This document shows positions 38,152 to 50,244 of a stretch of DNA of 64,000 nt, one piece after another. Each line of letters begins with the position of its first letter. Positions within the stretch are counted from its first letter, which is position 1. The stretch covers positions 17,775,266 to 17,839,265 of the forward strand of contig JAZBQD010000021.1 of the NCBI GenBank assembly GCA_036583965.1, in the 5' to 3' direction. The notes under the pieces are model-generated. The model saw only the letters and a program-made list of their open reading frames with translations. It did no database searches and was not told the DNA's origin. The position numbers were made by a program, and so were the translations under genes. The stretch comes from Prunella strophiata. Its lineage: Eukaryota; Chordata; Aves; Passeriformes; Prunellidae.

Positions 38152-40901
38152 CAAGTGTTTTACCTGTGATTTCAGCTCCTGGCATGGATCTGTGGGTATC
38201 AAGTGGTAGATTGTGCTGTGCAAAACAGTGATTTCTTACTTAAGGCCAATTAAATCTTTCTCACGAGGGAATAAAATTGAGTTTGAAGACACCAACTGCA
38301 TGTGTATATTCTGACATGAAAGCATTAACACCTCCAACTGAAATGTATATTTTTTTTGAAAGGCTTCCAGGTTTGCCAGTATAGGCTCTGTTGTTCCTGA
38401 GAGAAATTAATTTCCTGCAAATGTTCAGCAGGATTTTTTTATTATACTTTCCCCCCACCCCATCAGAAGAAGGAATTACTGATTTGCTTCATATTTCAGC
38501 AGATATTCTGGAAGTCTGAGAACACATGGTTTATATTTGCACCTTCTGACAAGCTGGGGAAAGGAAATAAGTATTCAATACCTGTCCCCCAGGTATTCTG
38601 AGTTTTGATTTTTTTAATTGATAATTTATTGATCATTATTGTGATCAATAAATGCAACAGGAAGAGCAGCACTCTTGTAGACAGTTGCAGTTATAGTTGC
38701 CACCTGCTTTTTGGCAAGTCCTACATTCACTGGCATAAAGCCCACTCATCTCTGAAATGCTCCAGCTGCTGCTGCTCCATTCTATTTTAATAAGGTGTTT
38801 AAAAAGCTCCAGCTGTTTCTGAAGGAGCAGCTCAAAGGAGATGATCAGCCTGACAGGCACAACGTGAGTGTGGGCCCCACAACCCCTCCACTGTGCCTCT
38901 GGTGGTTAATGCTGACACGCTGGGTTTGGCAGCTCTGATGGAAGCAATCCTCTGCCAGATGGAGGCAGAATGGAGAGGGGCTGGCAGGGGAGCCAGAGGG
39001 GGTCTCCACCTGCAAACCCTCCCTCAGTGGCACCCAGGCTGGCACAGGGAGGGTGGGCATGCACATTCAGCTCCTGCACCCCATTTTTGTCCATGGCAAA
39101 CCCAGGAGAGGTCACCAGTTCCTCTCCCACCAGGGGAAAAAAAAGCATCCATGGCCTCATTCCAACCCACAACAAATCACCTTTGTTCTCCCAATTAATT
39201 TAGGCTTCTGCTCAGTGTGTGGCACGTGTGTAATTAGCTCCAGAAAGGCAGAAATGTTATTTCAAAAAACTGTTTGAAACGTCCCAAAGAGGCATTGCAG
39301 CAGGCTTTACCCAGTGCTCCTTTATCTCCATTCCCACCCTAATTACCAACGAGCCTCCTTCTTTAATACTGTTTTATGGAGCTCTTCTTTTCTTCCCTGC
39401 TGCTATTAGAAAGTTGCTGATGTGGAAAAAAAAAAAAAAAAAGAGGGAAAGTGTCATGAGAAGAGTTATGGCAGACTGAGCTCACTTTGAAAAATCCCTG
39501 TTCAAAACTGAAGTGGAGGCTTGCTTTTTCTTTTTTATTTTTTCTTTTTTTTTTCTTGGCATGAAACCCCAAAACCCTGAGGGACAGGGGTGAATTCTCA
39601 GCAGAAGGAGCATTGACTCTGCCATTCTCTCCAGGCTTTGCTTGGAAAAATTGGAGCAGCATGATGGGTGGAAGATCATCTCTCTTGATCACTTCTTCTG
39701 CTAGGAGACAGTGCAGGTCTAAAAGTACAACATAAATTTGGCTTGCACTGCAATCAGAAATTGTACTCATCCCGTGTTTGTCAAGACAAAGTTTGAAATT
39801 CTGGTGCATGGAGGAAGGCAGAAGGCTGTTATATCCAGAAGTGAGATAACAGTGTGATCTGTGGCTTTCTTCTCTGCATTCCCTGTCTCACCACCCCTGG
39901 AGTTATGGGTCTTTAATATTCCAAACTCTCACCTGAGCTGGGAGGAGGAGGAGGAGATCAGCAATGCACCCATCCATCCCACCCCACTCATGGTGCCAGC
40001 CCTCCAGAATTTATAAAGGATTTATTCCCTCACACCCTTCTGATTCTGTCCTCTTGGAAGTGAGTTGGTTTTGATTTGTGCTGGGATAATAAAATACAAA
40101 AAGGATTTTTAATTTTTTTTTTTTTGTTTTTCAGAGGAACAAAAAGATTATTCAGATTCTTGATTTTTTTGCTTGGAAAGAAGCTTGAAACATTCTCTGT
40201 CTATTTTTGTAGGACAAAGTGGGCCAGAAATGCTGCTCCCTGTTTGGTCATCAAGAAAATCTCATTGCTGACCTTCTGACTGATTAATACTTAAATCACC
40301 AAATTTACAGTGAGTAAAATCCCTTCTGATCATTGTCTTTATCCACAGTTGATGTTCAGCCTAGTCCTGGCTTGGAGCTCTGCTGTAAAGGATCCCATTC
40401 TGCTCAGTTTTAACACCAGGGAGAATTTGGCTGCAGTCTGACCCCAAAATGCAGCACAGGCACATCCAAAATGCAGCACAGGCAAATCCACAGGGCTGCC
40501 TCCAGTGAAATGTGTGTGTCTGCCTCCTTTAGCCTGAGCCCAGGCAGTCACTGCCCTCAGCAAAGCAAGCTGGAGAAAAGGGAAGCACACCTGGAGGAGA
40601 CTGGCTGGAAACTGAAGGGTGGTGCCTTCATTTGTTTAATTATGTAATTTGTAAAGCACAAAGGCCAAGGGGAAGGTGAGAGGTGTCACTTCAGCCCCAG
40701 AGCCACCCCTGGCACAGCCAGAGGTCACAGCTGGCACTGACAGCAGCAGGGCTTTGGGGCAGGGAATGAAGGACCCCACAGCCCTCAGCCCAGCTCCCAG
40801 GGATGTGGGGAGGCAGTGTCCACACCCAGCCCACAGCTGGGCTGAGCCTGCAGGGCACCCTGGCTGCTGCCATCTGCTGAGGCCAGTAGAGACACTGGCC
40901 C
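38152..40901. other. Intergenic sequence with a 12-bp-arm hairpin and poly-A/T runs
   Basis: Positions 38624-38653 form a perfect inverted repeat: arms ATTTATTGATCA and TGATCAATAAAT, with a 6-nt loop TTATTG. Homopolymer runs lie at about 39425-39441 (A) and 40111-40123 (T). A 23-bp duplication (AAATGCAGCACAGGCA) lies at 40446-40492. No gene recognised. Confidence 0.5.
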
Positions 40902-41582
40902 AGGGATCTGAGCACCAGGGGCACCAGGAGCAGATCTGAGCTCCAGGAGCAGGGATCTGAGCACCAGGAGCAGGGATCTGAGCAGATCTGAACACCAGGA
41001 GCAGATCTGAGCACCAGGAGCAGGGATCTGAGCACCAGGAGCAGGGATTGAGCACCAGGAGCAGGATCTGAGCACCAGGAGCAGATCTGAGCACCAGGAG
41101 CAGGATCTGAGCACCAGGAGCAGGGATCTGAGCACCAGGAGCAGGGATCTGAGCACCAGGAGCAGATCTGAGCACCAGGAGCAGGGATCTGAGCACCAGG
41201 AGCAGGGATCTGAGCACCAGGAGCAGGGATCTGATCTCCTAAGCAGCACCAGGAGCAGGGATCTGATCTCCTAAGCAGCACCAGGAGCAGGGATCTGAGC
41301 ACCAGGAGCAGGGATCTGAGCACCAGGATCAGGGATCTGAGCACCAGGAGCAGATCTGAGCACCAGGAGCAGATCTGAGCACCAGGAGCAGGGATCTGAG
41401 CACCAGGACAGGGATCTGATCTCCTAAGCAGCACCAGGAGCAGGGATCTGATCTCCTAAGCAGCACCAGGAGCAGGGATCTGATCTCCTAAGCTCTAAGG
41501 AGCACCAGGGCAGGGATCTGATCTCCTAAGGATCATCAGGGCAGGGATCTGATCTCCTAAGCAGCACCAGGAGCAGGGATCT
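40902..41582. repeat. 21-bp/33-bp minisatellite (GATCTGAGCACCAGGAGCAGG)
   Basis: The left two thirds repeat GATCTGAGCACCAGGAGCAG with variable loss of the GG between units. From about 41230 a longer unit with an added GATCTCCTAAGCAGCACC block alternates and takes over. The minus strand is open in several frames (Ala-Pro-Gly-Ala-Gln-Ile and Leu-Leu-Leu-Val-Leu-Arg-Ser patterns); these are array artefacts. Confidence 0.95.
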
Positions 41583-43511
41583 CGGCTGTGCTTGGATTCC
41601 AGAGCTCCCTCAGCCCCGAGCTGCCTTCATAGCAGAGGGGACAGTGCCATCTACAGCCCCGACCCAGCCTGGCTGTGGGATTGTCTCAGAGCAAGAGGAT
41701 CTGGGGCATTTGTGGATTCACCCTGGTGCTGGCTGCTTGGGACAGCACTTTCTGAGCCCTCCTGTGGCTCTGTCTGGTGCTGAGCACGCTGACACTGAGT
41801 CATGGACAACAGCACAACAGGAAATTTAGGGATCACATTATCCCAACCACTCTCCTCCATGGTTTTGTGGCATTTTGAGGATTGTTTGACAGGGCTCATA
41901 GAAAATGCCAGATCTTTATCCAAATCTCATCTATTTCCAGCAGGCTTTGGGCTGTTCTGCAGGTGCATGGCTCCTGAACTCTGAGTGATTTGTGAGTGAT
42001 TATTGCAGATATTGTGGCTGTAAAACCTCCCAGTCACAAGCACACACAGGTCACAGCTGCTCTGAGAGAGGGAGGGACACAGAACCTACTTGGTGGGCCA
42101 AAATCCCACAGCAAATGCAGATTGATCCCAAACTCAAACAAACTCTGAGGCTTTCCATAGCTAATTAATGAAATAGTGCTGTCCTGGGTGTTTTTAAAGG
42201 CTGTGCACACCTTTTTAAAGGCTGCCCATGCCATCCAAAGGAGAAATGGGTGAGATTTGCTCTGTTGGTGTAACCTGGGAGGTTTCTGTCCCACAGGCTC
42301 TGGCACTGATGGTTCCAAATGCTTTAGTGCTGCTCAACTCCTTCCCTTCAGGCCATAAATCTGCTCAGATTTATTTTTCCTTGGAACAGGGAAAATCAAT
42401 GGATTGGAGGCTCTGATTCCAGTGGAACAACTGCACTTTTGTGGGCTGTGGAAGTATCTTGCTGAGGGCTGTAGAGGAGAGGAAGTTTGGCTCTGTTTTG
42501 TTCCAAAACTCAGGGTTAGGTTGAGTCTGGCCCATGTGATCCCTTCAGAAGAAAATCACTTCCAGCAGCTACACCTGAAAAGTGGCAAAATCAAAGCAAT
42601 GGCTAAAGGAGATCTGTGTGCTTTAAGTTTGCTCCTAAAAATCTGGACTGATTTCATTCTGAAGCTTCAGCTCTAGTGAGCTGCTGTAATAGAAATGGAG
42701 CACCAGTCTGCTCAGGAAACAAAAAATAAAAAACAAACATATTTCTGCTCCTGAACCTATAGAAATATCTCCTGTGTTAGCAAGGTTTTTGTCCCTCAGC
42801 TGACAATTCAGTTGTAGAGCACAGTGGGAATCAAATCAGATCACATCACCACAGGAGGAGGATTTGACATGGTAATGAGTGAGATGGACTGATGTCTAAA
42901 TAGCAAGAGATATTTGGGTGAAGATTAAAGGATTTTCAGTCATGGATCCAAATTCCTTGGTTAAATAAAATTTCTAGTGACATTTGTGTAACAATTCTGG
43001 GGAATTGCACTGTGTGTGTTTAGTTGGTGATAAAGTTTAACCTGCAGGATCTCCTACAAAGCACAAGAGCCATTTTTATCATTAAAAAAAAGTTGACCTG
43101 ATGGATCTTTTCTCACTGTTTCTGGTCTCTGACCTTGGCATGCAGCATCCAAAGCCCAAAGAACCACAGGATAAGCATCATCCTTGAGGATGGTCAGGCT
43201 GGAGTGCTCCAGGATCACAAATTACTGGGATTTCTGTGCCTGAGCATCTGTAAGAGTTAAACTAAACCTGTCAGACCTCATGGCAGAGTTATTCCTTGCA
43301 GCACACTGAGGGGCACCTGACATCTGCTAGGTATACTTTCTAGTTTTCTTTCTATTATTTTAAAGATAGAATTAGAGCAAACAGAGCTAGAAAACCCCTG
43401 CTATGGGTGAGTTTGTGGCCACTAATTGCCCCCATAACAAAACCAATCAGTTTTGAGTTGGCTGGAGTTGTGTGGCCGCAGCCTTTCCCATCTTTAAAGA
43501 AAATCCCCAGT
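41583..43511. other. Unique intergenic sequence, no gene recognised
   Basis: No mobile element or conserved coding frame identified. Confidence 0.5.
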
Positions 43512-43542
43512 AATTATATATATATATATATATAATATAATT
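43512..43542. repeat. TA dinucleotide microsatellite
   Basis: About a dozen TA units followed by TAATATAAT. Confidence 0.9.
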
Positions 43543-45197
43543 TCTGCTGTGCTTTGAGTGCTTGTTCACCCACCACCTTGGAGCTGCAGACACTGTTTGC
43601 AGTACCCTGGGGTGCAGCATTTATCATCCCAGTCCTTGCAGTGAGGCCGTGTGCCCTCAACCCTTCCTCCCTCCGAGAGCTGAAATTCTCTGTTTATCTC
43701 CAAACAACAATTTTTCTACTCAGGCTCAGTTAATGCATGCTAACCTTAGTGTAAACATTTTTTATTTTTTTTTTTCCCTAGATAAACTCCCTCAGGAAAA
43801 CTTTCTGCTTGATTTTTGAGGAGTTGCTCAGCTGTAATCATGCAGAATTCTCAGGGTTTCAAGCTGTGTGCCTCCTGCAGAGGTGCTCTGCCTGCTAATG
43901 ATAGGCACTCAAGCTGTTCATTTTGCTTGGGCAAGGCCACTTGAAGGGCAGCTCTCTGCTTCTGCCATCCCTTCCCATGTTGTGCCCAAGAAACTTTTCC
44001 AAAATGTCACAGTCCCTTTGCTCAGCACAGCTTCCATGGAGAACACATGGATTTTGCTCTCAAGAGTGAGCCACTTGTTTCTCTGGGTTTTGAAAGGTTG
44101 CTGTAGGGACAAATTTCCATCCTTTTCTGAGACAAGCTGTAAATCAGTAAGAAAAAGACTAACTGATACCAAAAAATGAAAGCTCTCTGCCCTAAGAGTG
44201 AAGAGTCATTCTATAAACCCCGGGAAGTCATTAAGAGCGAATTTGGAGTTCGCAGTGAAAATAGCTGCTCACTTAGTTCCTGGCAAAGCTGCCTCCAAAT
44301 TATCTGCTGCTTTTCATAGGAATCAGCCTTATTCAGCAGGGATTTTTGAGGCAGCCCTGCTGCAGACACAGAAAAGGTTGTTGTTGTGCCTCTGTGGAGC
44401 TCACACATCACTTGTCCTGTAAATCCCAGCTCAGTGCCAGCCCCTGTGCCACCTGAAACGGGCACTGCCCCGTGGGTGGCTGGCTCTGAACTCCACCTGC
44501 ATGTTGGTTTGAAAGGGGAAAGATTTGTGTCTATTCCAGCTGGGATGTGAGCAGGGAGTCACTGCCCCACCTCCCTGGGCCTCAGGGGTGGTAACCACAC
44601 ATCCTCTGAACAGCTCTCCCAGGATTTTCTGTGAGAAAACTCAGAGAAAGAATTAAAACTATTGTTACCTCAATCTCTGCACCTGGCAGAGATTTCAGTC
44701 TCTGTTTGTCAAAGATGTTCACAAGAAGGAGTTGTCCCTTCTTGACCAAGAGGTGAGAGAAGATTCCTAAAGGCCAGTCAGGTCTTAGGTCCACCATTGT
44801 TTCTATAAAAACAGTGGATTTCTAATAAAAAAGTGCCTTTTCCTGCCTTCTGATGATGGATTCTCTGCATCACCTTTGTCTGTCCTCAATACCCTTTGGT
44901 GATACTCACAGAAATCTCCCTGTGAGGGAATTTGGGAAGGGCAGGAATGTGGGATTCACATTCTCTGAACCTGAGAGAAGCAGAGAACAGAATGACCAAA
45001 ACAATTCTTACCTCACCTGCTGCTCCTGTGCTGATGCACAAGTGGAATGCATTCTGGAAGGTTGCTCACCTGAAGGGATTGCTTGGTTGGGTTCTGGTGA
45101 TGGTGTTTTGATTTATTGACCAGTGTTGGGGCTGTCAGGGGGCAGTCACGAATTTTTCTTCAGTTTGGTTCTTACACAGTTTCAGTTTAGATGTAGT
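43543..45197. other. Intergenic sequence, no gene recognised
   Basis: The stretch 44195-44300 has unusually many CpGs and evenly mixed composition (AACCCCGGGAAG, AGAGCGAATTTGGAGTTCGC) and might be a conserved non-coding element. Nothing coding is supported. Confidence 0.4.
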
Positions 45198-45436
45198 GTA
45201 ATACAGTATAGAATAACATAGTATAGAATAATATAGTATAGAATAATATAGTATAGAATAATGTAATATAGAATAATATAATATAATATAGAATAATATA
45301 ATATAATGTAGAATAATATAATATAATGTAGAATAATATAAGTAGAATAATATAATATAATATAATATAATATAATATAATATAATATAATATATATAAT
45401 ATATATAATATAATATAATATATAATATAATATAAT
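45198..45436. repeat. 15-bp AT-rich minisatellite grading into TATAA repeat
   Basis: Units of AGTATAGAATAATAT repeat about four times with single-base changes. They shorten to AATATAGAATAATAT and ATGTAGAATAATATAAT, and then become pure TATAA/TATATAA like the array at 4705. The gradient shows a microsatellite seeded from a longer unit. Confidence 0.93.
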
Positions 45437-45892
45437 TAACTAGCCTTCTGATATAATGGAGTCCTGCTCATCATTCTTCCTGCCTGTTGGGCACAAATAT
45501 CACTGGTACAGGAACATTTAAAAAACAGCAGAGAGCACAGGTGTATCTCCATCCCTCTGGTAGGCAGGGGCTGGGATGCTTGGGAATGCAGATTTCAGTG
45601 TTTATACACAAAGTGTCTGGGACAGGAAAAGGTAATGAATGCCTTGATGGGCTTTGCACAGGTAATTAACAAAGCATTAATGACACAGGCATGGCTAGCA
45701 TTGCCTGCCAGCTAAATCCCTACACATAAACCTCTGTATGAGTCTCCCCCCTTCCCCTGCCAGTGCTGGGAGCACAGAATCCTTTACCCTGCCCCAGTGC
45801 TCTGTGCTTATCCAGGGAAAGAGCAGAGCCCAGGCTGCCAACCCTGCACCAGGGACCCACCCCTGGCTCCTGGGCACAGCCAGACCAAGAGG
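45437..45892. other. Unique intergenic sequence, no gene recognised
   Basis: Nothing coding or repetitive recognised before the family-2 LTR. Confidence 0.5.
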
Positions 45893-45898
45893 AGAGGA

Positions 45899-46200
45899 TG
45901 TCACTGTGGAGCACAAACAACACAATGGACAGCAGCTCTTTGCAAGGGGTGAGAGAGCAAAAAGAGAGGAAGTTTATTAAATTCTGACTCCATTTATAGA
46001 TTTCTGAAATCCCAGTGTCATTGGAGGGTGACAGTGCCACCTCCTCAATGCCACTGGACAACCCAACAGTCCATCAAGTTGCTCTTCCCCCATAGAGGAA
46101 TGCAAAACAATAAGTTATTTACAGAAAAGTGTGTGAGAAAGTTCTGCACAAGGATGTAAACATCAGAAGGCTTTAGAGAAACTTAAAAATCAGGGCAACA
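45899..46200 (-). mobile_element. Solo LTR, family 2 copy C (302 bp)
   Basis: The plus strand starts TGTCACTGTGGAGCAC and ends CAGGGCAACA, flanked by perfect 6-bp duplications AGAGGA at 45893-45898 and 46201-46206. The TATA-like CTATAAATGG and TTTAATAAAC poly(A) signal read on the minus strand. Apart from the start of the element, it is very similar to the copy at 37843. Confidence 0.94.
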
Positions 46201-46206
46201 AGAGGA

Positions 46207-47022
46207 GGAGAAGGAGCAGAAATCCCTGGCAGCCTCAGCTGTCTGCTCCCAGGGTTCCTGTCACCACACAGGCTGCTGCTGACAGATCAGCTTGAAGAGG
46301 TTTCATTGGTGCCTGACAACTTTTAACAGTCAGTGGCACCTCCCTCCTCCCTGTAGAGCTCTGCATTCATCTGGCACTGATGTTAAATAATCATTTCTTT
46401 TCCAGGTATAAAACATGAGGTTCCAGTGGGCAAAAGCAGCAGGAAAAGCCAGCGAGGTGAGAACATTTGGGGATTAAACATGGCTGAGAGAGATTTCAAA
46501 TTCTAATCATGACTTTTTTCTGAAGTATTTGTTCTGCCCTATCAGCTAATACAGCAATGGTGCATGCATTAACATCCTGAAATTGAAACAGAGATCAAGG
46601 GTATAGGGTATAAATTGGTTTTGGAGCATAACATTAAATAATCAAACCATGCTGGAGCAGCCTGTGTGACAAAATGACTTACATTTTTGGTGCTGCTTTT
46701 TAAATGTGATTATGCATTTTAATTGTTTCACTTCAGCCTGTGGAAGTAGTTTCAAAGATGTTTTAAAATAACTTACAGCATGAAAAGCCTCCTGGTTTTT
46801 AAACACGCCTCGGGTTCAATGAATTTGTTTTTAATTTTGTGTGATGTGTGAAGCAGTGACTTTGTTCAGTGCTTTCAAGGGGGTGGAGCAGGATTTTCTT
46901 AAACACTTTGGATTGATGAGGCTACAAATTTGTAAAGACAGTAGAAATTTCCATTCAGTTTGTTGTTTTGTTCACTCTGGAAGAGCACAGGGCTCCATAA
47001 ATTTCATGTTTGGAAGAACAAG
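46207..47022. other. Unique intergenic sequence, no gene recognised
   Basis: A 52-nt stretch (46407-46458) lies between TTTTCCAG and GTGAGAAC and resembles an exon by splice sites only, with no supporting coding signal. Confidence 0.4.
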
Positions 47023-47165
47023 AATCTTCAAGGCCAGGCTGGACAGGGCTTGGAGCAGCCTGGGATAGTGGGAAGTGTCCTTGCCCATGGCAGGGTTGGA
47101 ATAGGATGAGCTTTAAGGTCCCTTGCAACCCAAACCATCCTGGGATTCTGTGACTGTGACTCTGG
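47023..47165 (+). mobile_element. CR1 LINE 3' end fragment, sense
   Basis: The sequence TTCAAGGCCAGGCTGGACAG, then GGAGCAGCCTGGGATAGTGG, CCCATGGCAGGGTTGGAATA and CTTTAAGGTCCCTTGCAACC, ending GGGATTCTGTGACTGTGAC, is the CR1 3' end. It is better preserved than the copy at 16338. Confidence 0.92.
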
Positions 47166-47489
47166 GAAGAGCTCTGGGACATAAAGGGACTGTGGATAAA
47201 CAGGAAAAGGTGACAGATTTGTCTTCTCCACTCCTTCAGCCATTCACCTCATCCCCCCCTCCAGCAACCAAAGAGACAGGGAGCTGCTCCTCAAGAGAAA
47301 ACACTTCTGTAAGAGAAACAAGTGAAATCAGAAAGGTTCATTTACTGGGAAATTCATATTCTCAGAGATGAGGGATTTGGTCTGAGGAGGAAAAGCAAAA
47401 CTGGAGGAGCTCTGCAGGTGGAACACTTGGAGCTGGAGATGGCAGCTGGCAGGACACCAGCCAGGTGCTGTGCACAGCCCAGCTGGGAT
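47166..47489. other. Unique intergenic sequence, no gene recognised
   Basis: No gene or further repeat recognised. Confidence 0.5.
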
Positions 47490-47700
47490 CAGAAAAGGAA
47501 CATCAACATGATCAATATGGTCAAGTGAAGCCACATTTATTATCCCCAGAAAGGTCATATTTATAATAAACTTCTACTGTTGATGCAACTCTAGCTAATG
47601 CATGATTGGTTAATCCTAGCTGTTCATGCACCTAAAATAGAATCATCCAATTTTCACATCTTGCTGTGGTCTTCTGGCCCACCCTGTACTTTTTTCACTT
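47490..47700 (-). mobile_element. Possible LTR, minus strand
   Basis: On the minus strand a CCAAT box (plus-strand ATTGG 47605-47609), then TATAAATA (47558-47565), then AATAAATG (plus-strand TTTATT 47536-47541) lie in LTR order within about 75 bp. The ends and any target duplication were not found, so this is tentative. Confidence 0.4.
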
Positions 47701-48949
47701 TTTTCTCAAGCTTTCTGACAAACTTGCTGATGGTTCTTCTTCTCGTGTCCTTTTCAAGGAAATACTTGAATTTTTAAAATATGTCCATTACCCATTGTTA
47801 CCTCATTTCTTGAATGGCCATTGTCTTGTAAAAACCCCTCAATCTGCAAAATATCCCCAAGAGGATGAGGACATTGCTGTGCCAGGAGGTGGCACTTGGG
47901 CCATTTGTGACACCACGTGTGACAGAAGGCTGTGCTGCACCAGGGAGGGGCTGCTCTGCTGAGCACACTGCAGCACTGAGCTCCCAGGGAATGCACAGGG
48001 GAGGGTGAGATCCTTCCTTTGGACACAAAAGGGTCACAAGGCAGCCACAATTGCCTTTAACTCCATCACTTCTCCAGCTGTTAATTCCTGCAGCATTGAG
48101 TCTCTCCAGCAAGGATTGCACAGCTCTGTAAACTGAAGGAACTTTTCTATCTGTATCTAAGAACTTCATAAATAAAAGTGTCAGCTCTGTAGCAAAGCAA
48201 CGTAAAAGAGCACATTCTATTATCACATACACATTTTTTAGAGATAAAATTCCTGGTTAACCTTTCTGATTTCAGAATGTTTACAAGAAGTAAAGTATCT
48301 ATTCTCATTCTTTATTTTCCTAATTGAATTCCTTTAACTCTACATCAGAGTGAGAAAAAAATATCTCAGCAAGCATTAGGTCTTTTCAAAACAGCAAGGC
48401 TTAAAGCCCAGGAAGTGATTTGTGCATCCTTTTCATTTTCTTAATTGTAAACCATCCTCAAGTGCAATCCCCACAATCAGCAGCACATGGCTCGTCACAG
48501 CCCCAACATCTGACCCCACATTAAAGGTAACAGGAATTCCTCTGGGCAGTGCTGCTCCTCGCAGTGACTGTGCCACTAGAAGGCAGTGTCAGCTAGAAAG
48601 TCGGGAAAAGAGAAGTGTTTCATTGAATAATTCCGTGTGGGCACCTCCAGGAAAGCTGCAGACTCAGGTGTAACATAGGGAAATGCTGGACAGGGGCTCT
48701 GGCTGTGGTTTTACAGCTGTTTGCCAGCCAAATTATAGAATCCACATTATTTCCCTTGGGAGGACAGTGCCAAATGTATTTACAGTGTGAAGGGCTGAAT
48801 TCCATGAGCTTTGAGGTCTGGAGGAAGAGCCAGTGAGTGACTCCAGCACTTGCCCAGAGTTTGGAAGACAGGCAGGTGACACAGGAACCTCTGGCAAACC
48901 TAATCCCTGTGGCTCAGCCACCTGAGGATGAAGGCTCAGGTTTGAGCTT
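47701..48949. other. Unique intergenic sequence, no gene recognised
   Basis: Nothing recognised. The 144-codon minus-strand frame (47798-48232) shows no family features. Confidence 0.45.
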
Positions 48950-49555
48950 CTCTATTTTTCACATTCTGTGCTGCTTTAGTGTGTGGGTCTGAGCTTCACA
49001 TCAGGGCATGGTGAGCTCTGTGCACAGAGCAGGGAGACAAAACAATTCCTGCTCCAGCTGGGCACCAAGGACAAATGATCCAAATCTCAGCCCCAAGAGC
49101 ACAAACAGCGTGGGCTGAAGAGAGAAAAACAAGCAGGGTGGGACTGCAGGGGCTAAAGCTGGAATGGGACAATGAACTCCAAGGTGCAAATGGAGCAGAA
49201 CTGATTCAAGGGAGAGACCCTGTGAGCACTCGTGCATTTGGGATCATTTTGGTTCATCTTGGGTTCATTTTGTGCCCATTTTGGTTCATCTTGGGTTCAT
49301 TTTGTGCCCATTTTGGTTCATCTTGGGTTCATTTTGTGCCCATTTTGGTTCACCTTGGGTTCATTTTGTGCCCATTTTGGTTCATCTTGGGTGCAGCCCT
49401 GGCTGGGCTCTTGTGCTGCCCAAGGTGGATCCATTGAGGCTTTTTAATAAATCCCTGCTTTATTCTTTAGCTCTGCCCAGCCTCTGCTCTAGGGCATCCA
49501 GGAAGGGAACCAAGGGGACTTCCCTGGGGGTGCTGAGAGAGTCAGTCTAGAGGAG
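48950..49555 (+). mobile_element. Solo LTR carrying five 32-bp internal repeats
   Basis: The 5' portion (TGTGCTGCTTTAGTGTGTGG onward) matches 28585-28856. It is followed by five units of the TTCATCTTGGG/GTGCCC 32-bp repeat (49245-49395), one of them with CACCTTGGG. The LTR 3' part follows, with GGCTTTTTAATAAATCCCTG (AATAAA 49446-49451) and a GCTCTGCCCAGCCTCTGCTC end region. I could not find a target duplication, so the boundaries are approximate. This is the reference form for the expanded copy at 28585. Confidence 0.82.
49245..49395. repeat. Five-unit 32-bp minisatellite inside the LTR
   Basis: Same unit as the ~83-copy array at 28857, here only five times and with one substitution (CATCTT to CACCTT). 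Confidence 0.95.
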
Positions 49556-50239
49556 GACAGGAAAGATCAGCTGGCACAAAGGCTCCCTGCCAAAACCAGA
49601 GTGCCAGAGGGACAGGATGGAGTCCAGCAATTCCTGTGTCCCACAGCAGTCCCACACTTGCCTGGCCCTGAGGGAGCTGGGCTCACCCTGTGGGAAGGGA
49701 GGCTCCAAAGCTCCTTTTGCCTGGGGTGAGTGTCACAGGTCAGTGTGTCACTGGCTCTCTCCAGCCTCATTCAGTGCCTGCACCAGATGCTGCTGGCTGA
49801 AAGCTGCAGTCTTATTTACTGTACATTGTCTTTAGGGCAGAGATTAAATGAAAAATCCTCTTAAGGATATCACAGTTCTGGATCATTTATCAGTAGGCTG
49901 AAGTGTTTAAAACGTGCATTTATTAGAACCCTGTTCCTCTGTCCACAGTAACATTCCTGCTATAAAGACAGGAATTAAGACACCAGAAGAGATGAAACAG
50001 CAATGTCCAATTTATTTGTGTTGCCCAGTGCAAAATGCACAGGCCACACAGCTCCTGTGATATTTGACTTATTTCTCAGTTCTCAGGTCCTAATTCATTC
50101 CAGCATTCAAAACCAGCACTGCTGGTAAAGACTGCCTGCACAACCTGTGGCTGAAGACTTGCATTAGGTCACTCCTCATTTCTGTCACAGAAAAGCACTG
50201 ATTCTGTTTGCTGTTCCTAATGCAGATCTTCTGTGAGAG
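49556..50239. other. Unique intergenic sequence, no gene recognised
   Basis: No gene or repeat recognised. Confidence 0.5.
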
Positions 50240-50244
50240 AGCAT

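Noticed and set aside
46407..46458. Exon-like stretch between TTTTCCAG and GTGAGAAC
   Set aside because: Splice-like sites alone are common by chance, and the short interior shows no coding signal.
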